Assembly: GCA_022478985.1 (NCBI GenBank)
Contig: JAKSZP010012313.1
Span: 1-64,000, forward strand
Length of the DNA: 64,000 nucleotides
Direction: 5' to 3'
From: Massospora cicadina
Lineage: Eukaryota; Entomophthoromycota; Entomophthoromycetes; Entomophthorales; Entomophthoraceae
Each line of letters opens with the position of its first letter. The first letter of the stretch is position 1. Both the position numbers and the translations under genes were made by a program. The notes beneath the pieces are model-generated. The model saw only the letters and a list, made by a program, of their open reading frames with translations, was not told the origin of the DNA and made no database searches. Shown here one piece after another: positions 56,830-64,000 of the stretch.

Positions 56830-57900
56830 AACTCAGTTGCCTGATATATTGTATTCATGCTGTTTCAAAAAATATTCTACCCAACACTCTGGGTCAGTTG
56901 CCTATATGGAGCTGAAACTGGCGTTGGACGCTGTGCTTAAAAAAACAAGATGAGCTGCTCCAGAAGGTTTGCTGCAGTATGCTTCCTCCATTGGATTTGT
57001 GAAGGGAATACTTATGGGTTCTTTAAGCGCTTTGAAATTGCAACAGAAGGAGTCTCAGATCGATGGAGAGAAAAACTGTTGATTTCTTCTTTGGATGTCA
57101 GAAGTGCTGATCAAGTTGTCTGTTACTTTTCAGGCAGTTCCATTACATACCAAGAAGTCAAAGAGACGGTGCTGCAGTTGTTCAGCGGAACTGCAAAAAT
57201 GTCATATAAGAAGGCTGAATTTTTGACCATCAGGTTTCAGTGGAATGAGACCCTCACCGCGTTTGCTGAGCAATTTATGGCGGAAGCTCATGTGCTAATT
57301 GGGGCCAGAATTTTATCTGAATCTGATGTGTGTATTGTGATGACTTCTGCTGTGAAGCCATACTGTGCGTTACATAACGTTATGACCCCATTGTTGATGA
57401 AGATGTACCTTTGCTTTAAACTGTTCAGTTTTTGCGCTGTATATCAGCCAAATTCCTCCACCTAATACTGATCAGAATCCTCTTGCTATAACTGCCAAAT
57501 CATCTTGCTTGGGGAACTTTATTAGTCCAGTTCAGATTTCACTAAGTTATCCTCAGCAATTAAACATCCACCCCATACTTGCTTATCATCTCCAGCCCAA
57601 CTATCGCCCTAAACCTGGTTATGCTGATCACTTTCAGCCCAACTCTCATTGGAGTTTGTTTCACAGTAATCAGGGACATGGGCCCTGTAGGGTCAGCTGT
57701 TTCAAAGGCAGTCAACAGGGGGATCTGGCATGATGGTGCCCTAATCAACTGGTCTCTTGTGTACAGCCAAAACAGTACAGCCAGGGAAAAGTCAGAGAAG
57801 AGTAGAGAAGGGACTCTCTATCTCCGCTATGCCAAACCTAAACATCCCACCTGAATCCAAAATAGAATACACAGCGGAAGTTCCCTTGCTCAATGAGTCA
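56830..57900 (+). pseudogene. Gypsy B2 gag, capsid part open, zinc knuckle lost
   Basis: A 171-codon open frame (56950-57465) carries the capsid-like domain: GFFKRFEIATEGVSDRWREK, then LLISSLDVRSADQVVCYF, then QWNETLTAFAEQFMAEAHVL. This pattern is typical of Ty3 gag capsids. The knuckle position near 57700 reads C-F-K-G-S-Q-Q-G-D-L-A-stop-W-C, so the second Cys is Gly, the His is Asp and a stop lies inside. A Pro/Tyr/Gln-rich spacer precedes it. RNA packaging by this gag should fail. Confidence 0.68.
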
Positions 57901-58239
57901 GTTTTATATCAGCAGCCAGTTGGGGGGTGAATGTTTTGACACGAGTGCAGTCTGCGGCTATGGCGGAAGAAGGATCTCTGATGCAGGTTGAGCCATACGC
58001 TTGCCAAATGCTCAACCAAGTTTCCCCTGAAAAGTTAGACCCCTCCTCAAATGCACCTTTCTTGCAAGCAGTAAGCGTCGCCCTTTTGGTCAAAACTATT
58101 ATAAAACAATACCCCAGAATTGGTGAGGTGATTGCATGTTTTCTTGGAAACTGGGACTCCTTCAATGCCCATGTTAAAACAGTTGAGACGCATCTTACTC
58201 CAAATGTACTTACTGTGACCTGGTTGTAGCTAAGACCTG

Positions 58240-58490
58240 AGTCCGTGCCATCATAGATACTGGCGCCCCTGTCAACGTAGTCTCCACAAAGCTAGTGGAC
58301 AAATTGACATTAAAACTGGATGTGGAACACTGGATGGTATACTGTACTGCTGGAGTGGAAAATACGGTCTCTGAGGGAGCATACAGTGCGCTTCCGCTGC
58401 AGTTTGGTTCTATTGTTGTGGTAGCTCGAGCTATAGTGTTATCAAATAGCAATTATGATCTGTTAATTGGAACTGTCTTCTTGTGACACT
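58240..58490 (+). CDS. Gypsy B2 aspartic protease domain
   Basis: AIIDTGAPVNVVSTKLVDKL holds the DTG catalytic triad, with the second conserved region NYDLLIGTVFL near 58455-58486. The length is right for a retropepsin, about 80 residues. It is the only protease in the window with both motifs intact. H has DIG, D has NIR and B1 has lost the Asp. Its role would be cleavage of the gag-pol precursor in the particle. A stop follows at 58484. Confidence 0.7.
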
Positions 58491-59159
58491 ATGGGTCTGT
58501 CATTGATATGACAGGCGAGACTTTTGAGATATTGGGTAAGAGAATCCCAATTTACTTCACCTCTAGCAGAGTGCCAAATGATCAGGTGCATATGGGGAAT
58601 ATCAATCTGGCTTATAGCAACGGAGTGATCCCTGTGCGTTACCATCAATTGAAGGGCAAAACTCAAGCCCTTCCTCAACAGGTTTATGAATATCAAGGGC
58701 TGCCGCTCAGAGCTGCTGGACCTATATTTATTCCATCTAGGCATCAAGTTATAGTGAACAATGACTTGGTGATTGAAATTCCAGACGGAACTATGGGGAA
58801 GTTATTGGCCCATATCAGCAATCACGGTTTGAGCCCCACGTGGCCCCAGGCATTATATTACTAGGGCAAGGGGAGATAAAAGTTATACTTGCAAATCTAC
58901 AAACAGTACCATTGAAAATCTGCCACCACCAAAAAGTGGCATATTTACACTTAATTCTCATTGAGGAAGTTCTTTCAGTTCATAATTTGGGTTGCTGGAG
59001 GAATTTGGTATGCCTTACAAACCACAGCTCAATGTAATGGCAGTTGTATCATGCGACGAATTAATGGGGCTGTCAGAACCACAGAAGGATAGGGAAATTG
59101 CTTTATTTCAAAAATATAAATAGATTTTTGCTGTCATTGAACACAATTTAGGATGCGCG

Positions 59160-60000
59160 CAGGTGGTGGTTAATAGTCTGGACAATGGAGATCATCCTCC
59201 CATCAGGTCAAGGCTGATTTGCTGATCAAGGGTAGTGGAAGAAGTAGTAACCGAGGATATTGACAAGCTATTATCTCAAGGGATGCTTGAACCATCCAAG
59301 AGTCTGTGGGCTTCACCCATTCTGATTGTAAAAAGAAGGATGACACCAACCGCGTAGTAATAGACTACCAAAAGCTCAACAGCATCACCAAAAAGGACTC
59401 CTATCCCTTACCATGGATTAATGACGCTTTGTATTGGCTAAGGGGAGCTTGGTTCTTCTCAGCTATGGACCTGATCTCAGGCTACTGGCAAATCAAGTTG
59501 CACCGGCAGAGCAGGAAAAGTGCGCTGTAATCACATCCAAAGGTCTTTTCCAACCAACCTAGATGCCACAAGGGCTGTGTAATGCCCCAGCTACATTTCA
59601 ATGGGCGATGGATACTATTCTTGGGGACCTAAAACTGTCGTGTGTCCTTGTATACCTTGACAACATTAAAGTTTTCTCTTAAACCTTCTCTGAACACCTC
59701 GACCATTTAGAAGCTGTATTTCGCTGTCTTGCTGAGGCCAACATCAAGATCAAACCCCAGAAATGTCACTTCTTTAAGAACCAGCTAGAGTACCTGGGGT
59801 TCGTGGTTGATGCCACAGGGCTGAGACCTCAACCAGCCAAGGTGGAAGCTATATACAAAATGACTCCACCTAATAGCAAGTGGGATATACAGGTCTTTTT
59901 GGGAATGGTCAGATAACACCGGCGCTTCATCCCTAACTTTAGCTGTATTGGGGGCCCAATCTTTAAGTTATTAAGAAAGGACACTACGTTTGAATGGGTG
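59160..60000 (+). pseudogene. Gypsy B2 reverse transcriptase, YLDN active site
   Basis: DHPPIRS near 59190, NRVVIDYQKLNSITKKDSYPL near 59350, FSAMDLISGYWQIKL near 59460, then QGLCNAPATFQWAMD near 59570. The catalytic box at 59653-59664 is TAC CTT GAC AAC (YLDN), where YLDD is expected. The thumb follows with KCHFFKNQLEYLGFVV and FLGM. Stops occur at 59222, 59528, near 59680 and at 59914. The unusual Asn is shared with gypsy D. Confidence 0.72.
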
Positions 60001-60033
60001 GAACGTCAGCAACGCACTTTTAATACACTTTGA

Positions 60034-60460
60034 ATGGAATTGACCAGTGCGCCAGTGTTATGCTATCCCAATTTAAAAAAAGAGTTCATTGTTCAGACAG
60101 ACGCATCCCTTTCCGCTGTAGGGGCAGTCTTATCCCAAAAAGATGAGGAAGGAGAAGAGCACCCCGTAGCATACTGTAGTCATAGTTTAAACAGCCATGA
60201 GTGCAATTATACCGTGACTGAGCGGGAGTGCTTGGCAGTGATCTACGCCTATAAGCAATTTTGGGTGTATTTGTATGGAGTGAAATTCAAAGTTGTAACG
60301 GATCATGCCTCATTACGCTGGTTACAGAAATTTTAGAGATCCTGTAGAGCGTCTGGCCCAATGGGCACTTAAACTTCAGGCATACAATTTTGAAATTCTT
60401 CACTGACCTGGAGCAAAACACCAAATTGCCGATTGTTTATCAAGATTATCCACAATTGCA
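60034..60460 (+). CDS. Gypsy B2 RNase H domain
   Basis: An open 100-codon frame reads QTDASLSAVGAVLSQKDEEG (first Asp), YTVTERECLAVIYAYKQFW (Glu) and VVTDHASLRWLQ (second Asp). This order is characteristic of the Ty3/gypsy RNase H joined to RT. It is preceded by a TGA at 60031 and stops at 60334, after which the frame resumes. The domain degrades the RNA strand of the replication hybrid. Confidence 0.72.
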
Positions 60461-60463
60461 GTT

Positions 60464-61680
60464 ATGGCAGATCTTAGTGATATAATGTTTGATAAGATGC
60501 TTAGCAGCAAGTATGACGATGAACCACCTCCAGTCATCAAGTTATTGGATGGGATAAGGTCCAATACATTCCAGAAAAATGGGGAATTATATAAGCGGAT
60601 AGGGGACACTACCATGAATATCCCAAGACCTTCCGCCCGCCCAGCTGTTGTCATGAGTGCACACAAGGCCGTTGGGCACGGTAGCATGCACAAGACGTTA
60701 GATTTATTGCGGCCTCAGTATTACTGGGAGAGCATGAACTTTAATGTGCTTGACATTATCTCTTCCTGTCACCAGTGTCAAGTGGAAAGGCCGTTCCACC
60801 AGAAGACCTCATACCAGTTAATGAAGCCACACTTCCCTTAGCATACAGTTTCCCTAGATATTGTCAGCCCTCTGCTAACGGGAGCTAATTGGTCCAAGTA
60901 CATTTTGGTGGCAATTGACCACTTAACCTGGTGGGTTGAAGCCAGGGTGATATGAGACTTAGGGGCAGTCATAGTGGCCAAATTCATAATGGAATGCATT
61001 ATTCAGCGGCATGGCTGCCCTCAGTTCCTCCTTACTGATAATGGAACTAACTTCACTTCTCACATTCTTCCAAAGCTTAATGAGGTAATGGCCATCCGAG
61101 GGGTTTTGACAACCCCATACCACCCCAAATCTAATGGAATGGTGAATCGGGTCAATGGGACTTTAGTGGACATACTTCATAAATTAGTAGCAGATTGACC
61201 CTTGGATTGGAGCTTCCTTTTGTCCACCGCTGTCTTTGCTTATAATATTAATCATTATTCAGCCACAGGGAAGAGTCCCTTTCAATTACTATATGGCTGA
61301 CACCCTGCCCTCCTGGCGCTGCTATACTCCTGTGTAGAAGATACTGGTGTAATGGATCCCAACGTTATTTGATGACTCTAGCTGACACCTTAATCAAAAT
61401 TGTAAACTGAAGCATACTCGTTCAGTTTACGCAAGAAGATTAAGACTCAAGCGCTGATCAGGCATGGTGTAGTGGGTTAGCCCAGTTCAAAGACGGGGAC
61501 ATGGTCTTATTTAACAATCAACACAGTTTTGGGTAGAAACACAAGTTGGCCAGTATCTGGATTGGGTCATTCAAAGTTATTGAGAAGACCAGGGTGGATG
61601 CATAAACTATCAAGGACCCTGCTAGCGGTCAGATCATCAACCAAGTGCATGCAAAGTTCCTCCAGGCATATAAGCAATAG
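60464..61680 (+). pseudogene. Gypsy B2 integrase, catalytic Glu replaced by Asn
   Basis: The HHCC zinc region reads HKAVGHGSMHKTLDL ... SSCHQCQVERPF (60660-60790). The core has SLDIVSPLLTGANW, with the first Asp near 60856, and FLLTDNGTNFTSHILPKL (second Asp near 61035). The third position, NGMVNRVNGTLVDIL near 61145, has Asn (AAT) where B1 and D keep Glu. Stops are at about 60840, 60955 and 61197. The C-terminal part ends near 61680 with QAYKQ. The DDE triad is therefore DDN. Confidence 0.72.
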
Positions 61681-61698
61681 GAGCCTTATCATCCAGTC

Positions 61699-61711
61699 AA
61701 GGAGGGGGTAA
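61699..61711 (+). other. Polypurine tract of B2
   Basis: AAGGAGGGGGTAA directly before the 3' LTR. Confidence 0.65.
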
Positions 61712-62211
61712 TGTTAAGATTCCAATATGACTGGACAATAAGCCCTAAGTCATTATGGCAGAATGGATGGAATCCGCCGAGTTTGATATGAGTTATAGAA
61801 ATTCAAGCGCCTCAAAAGGAGGCAATACTGGGTTTTTGGGAAATTGCCTCAAAGTAGCCGATTGTGAAATTAACAAATGAAGAATTTACAGAGCCAATGA
61901 GATATGGATAATTAACTTACTAAGCCATGGAAGTGGTAGCATCTGAAGTCGCTACAATATAGGTGAGACAAGATGATTAAGAGAGGTCAGATGTTAGTAG
62001 TTTAGTGTAAGCGGAAAGAGCAAGAATCCACTGTATCAAGTATATTAAAATAAAAGAGAATTGTGGGAGCAAGTGCTCCGTATTTATTTGAAAGTTTATT
62101 CTGTTGTTTTGATGTCAATGATCATCATATCATTGGTCCTAATTGCTCAGTGTGTCAAACCCTGTGAAAAATCTATTGGTGTATCTCTTGAATACCACCA
62201 ATTTTATAACA
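61712..62211 (+). repeat. 3' LTR of gypsy B2
   Basis: TGTTAAGATTCC to TTTTATAACA, 500 bp. AATAAA is at 62049-62054. Confidence 0.82.
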
Positions 62212-62216
62212 GCATA

Positions 62217-62660
62217 ATTTCCGTCAGCATTTCTCTCCACTTTCATCCAACAAGTGGTAGCAGATTGGGATAATACCATTTTTATAGACCAAATTGATAA
62301 AGTTGTTCCTCTTGGTAAGCAGAGTTTCCCATTCCGCTGATAGACCAGAGACAGCGTTTGACCCAATATGGTCAGCATATTGTCTTCAAAGTTGCATTTA
62401 ACTCTGTAATTCATAAAAAACTCAGTCCCAATTAGAATGTTATAGTTTTGGTTGGCCAAAACTATAGCTGGGTCAGATACACCAAGGATCCAATTCTTAT
62501 TGGCAATTGGTTATACGCTCCACAGAAGATGGTAGTATCAGGCCTGGCAGTTCCATATTCTTTCCTATACTAAATTGGGAAAAATTTTATTTTCTCCACT
62601 AACTTGGTTGAGACAATAGTGATTGGCGCCCTGATGTTAATAATTGCTTGCACCCATAAT
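62217..62660 (-). pseudogene. Gypsy D protease, catalytic Asp lost
   Basis: The site equivalent to IIDTGAPVNVVSTKLV reads IINIRAPITIVSTKLV, so DTG has become NIR (Asn codon at 62637-62639). The second motif NYNILIGTEFF (62445-62410) is intact. All three changes fit single G-to-A or C-to-T transitions. Confidence 0.65.
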
Positions 62661-62865
62661 CAATTGACGATTATGTCAATAAACATACACTCATATTATT
62701 GTAAAATAGTGTTTACTGAGTGTATAGTGGCGTTATTTACTGAATTGAGGTGCGAATTATCTACGCTGATAAATCAGGAAAAGATTTCTTGGTTGCGCCT
62801 AAGAGAATTGACAGGTTTGCTTCAGTTAATTTGACCTCAGCCAGATTTTCCAGATTCTCAGCAGA

Positions 62866-63999
62866 TCATATCTTGTCCACTAATTGACATGCATATTGGC
62901 AATCAACCTCTCTAATTATTTCAGGGTCAATACCCTTTGCTCTGGCTCTGGTTATATCATTAACATCTTGGTTAACCACTTGATAAAGTTGGTATGGCAC
63001 ATTATCATTGACAAACAGATCACCAATGACAATGTCTTCATTTATGATATTGGGAGAAATGGGTTTAACCGCAGCTCTAGACTGTTCCACATCTAGGCCA
63101 TGGGCCCTTTATTAACTCTCATGTGGGTTTCTCTTCCTTAGCCTGCATCACACCAATTTACTCATTAGGCTCCTTGCTGAAGCACTGGGCAGTAAAGTAG
63201 CCCTTCCCCCCACACTGGTGACAGCGCATATTGCTCTTGTCTGTCCCTTTGAACCATCAGGTTTATTTCACAGACTGCTTGATTGGATGATTCCTTAGCA
63301 TTTTCAACAAATTTGGTGGTATTTGGATTTCTGACCGGGCTATGCTTGTAGCTTCAATTAGGGCCCTTGAATGTGGCGCCTAACATCTTCAAGTGATCCA
63401 CCATTTGCAAGGTAGTTCTTTTGGACCAGAATAGAAGACATCATTTGATGCAAATTGTGATAAGGCCAAAGATCCAAATGTAATATGATTTATGTGTAAT
63501 AATTGATCTATACTTTTACTCAAATTAAAAGTTTTGTTCTTGATATAATAAGTCAGCAAAATTCGCTAAGGTTTCATCTTTCAGAAATTGGATCCCCATG
63601 AACTCTTGCTTGCATTTAGACATATGTAAGTGACTTTCAAATTCTTCATAATTGCAGCCTTGGCCTCAGAATAAGACCAGATGTTTCTCTAAAGATGAGG
63701 CAACACCAAGTTTTGGCAGTCGGTATACAAGCAGTTCATGACTGGAAAGGCTTTTGTCTATCACCATACCCAAACATAGTTATTTCATACTGGTGGAAGA
63801 ACGCAGGAGCGTTATCCTGATGAAAAATGGGTAGTTTTGTGGCTTTAAAATTCTCTGAATTTTCTCTGGCTGCCACTCACAGCTTTGCAATCTGACTTAC
63901 AAGTGGAGTAATATCAGGGTTATTTCAAAATGGTAGTGAATGCAGTCAGCATATTTCTGGGAGTTGCCAACTTCCCAACTGGAGTTCTTGGAGTATTAT
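62866..63999 (-). pseudogene. Gypsy D gag with altered zinc knuckle
   Basis: The capsid region (63990-63440) reads IFHQDNAPAFFHQYEITMFG and later QEFMGIQFLKDETLANFADL, like H gag. The knuckle at 63223-63182 is CHQCGGKGYFTAQC, with Tyr at the His position. A 74-codon open stretch (63090-62866) with an acidic composition links gag to protease. Frame breaks are several. Confidence 0.6.
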
Positions 64000-64000
64000 T

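Larger units (their letters stand above)
56286..62211 (+). mobile_element. Ty3/gypsy element B2, complete with both LTRs, inserted in gypsy D
   Basis: It has two LTRs of about 500 bp, PBS, gag, protease, RT, RNase H, integrase and polypurine tract, 5926 bp in all. The flanking five bases are CCATA (56281-56285) and GCATA (62212-62216), four of five identical. Gypsy D continues on both sides in the opposite orientation. Pol is the best preserved of the gypsy copies, with intact protease and RNase H motifs, but RT and integrase active sites are altered. Confidence 0.87.
62212..64000 (-). mobile_element. Ty3/gypsy element D, gag and protease part (right of inserted B2)
   Basis: Read leftward from the window edge: a capsid-like gag, zinc knuckle, protease and start of linker. 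Orientation and domain order join directly to 53325-56280 once B2 is removed. The 5' LTR of D lies outside the window. Confidence 0.7.

Overview
The window is eukaryotic and consists almost entirely of retrotransposons inserted into one another. I see no bacterial-style operon, no rRNA or tRNA gene that I can support, and no intact host gene. There are LINE-type (non-LTR) elements with an endonuclease and reverse transcriptase of the L1-like kind, and Ty3/gypsy LTR elements. Between them lies AT-rich DNA with only a few possible splice-bordered exon remnants. This fits a large, repeat-swollen genome. I favour a fungus with an expanded genome, but the sequence does not settle the taxon.

Layout, left to right. 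(1) 1-10524, all on the minus strand: LINE-A copy 1 lies inside LINE-G, which lies inside gypsy element H, whose 5' LTR ends at 10524. (2) 10525-12360: AT-rich DNA with one possible terminal exon. (3) 12361-28461: two copies of LINE-E (E1 plus, E2 minus) flank LINE-F. The target-site duplications (TSDs) of all three elements are paired with the wrong partner. This shows that E1 was inserted into the 3' UTR of F, and that recombination between E1 and E2 then inverted everything between them. (4) 29037-42827: gypsy B1 is split by a non-coding LTR element C, and C is itself split by LINE-A copy 3. TSDs are visible at the inner two levels. (5) 43297-48606: LINE-A copy 4, with a perfect 18-bp TSD. 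(6) 48607-53320: low-copy DNA with broken reading frames I cannot name. (7) 53325-64000: gypsy D on the minus strand, interrupted by gypsy B2 on the plus strand (56286-62211).

The four LINE families (A, E, F, G) share one design. The 5' end begins CTTTTCTTTCYC or a close variant, followed at once by a hairpin whose stem covaries between families. ORF1 has an RRM-like region and a CCHC zinc knuckle. ORF2 carries endonuclease, reverse transcriptase and a C-terminal CX2CX7HX4C finger. In families A, E and G, ORF1 ends at a stop codon lying exactly 33 nt, in frame, before the first conserved codon of the endonuclease. In E and G that stop sits in a 23-nt hairpin with a compensatory base-pair change. 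This suggests ORF2 is made by readthrough or by termination and reinitiation at a structured stop. It is the best candidate here for an undescribed mechanism.

No element is fully open. All carry frameshifts, stops or lost catalytic residues, and the second Asp of the reverse transcriptase active site is changed in five of nine copies. Some frame breaks lie in homopolymer runs and could be consensus errors. Gypsy H has a collagen-like Gly-X-Y tract in its gag, which I do not know from this family.
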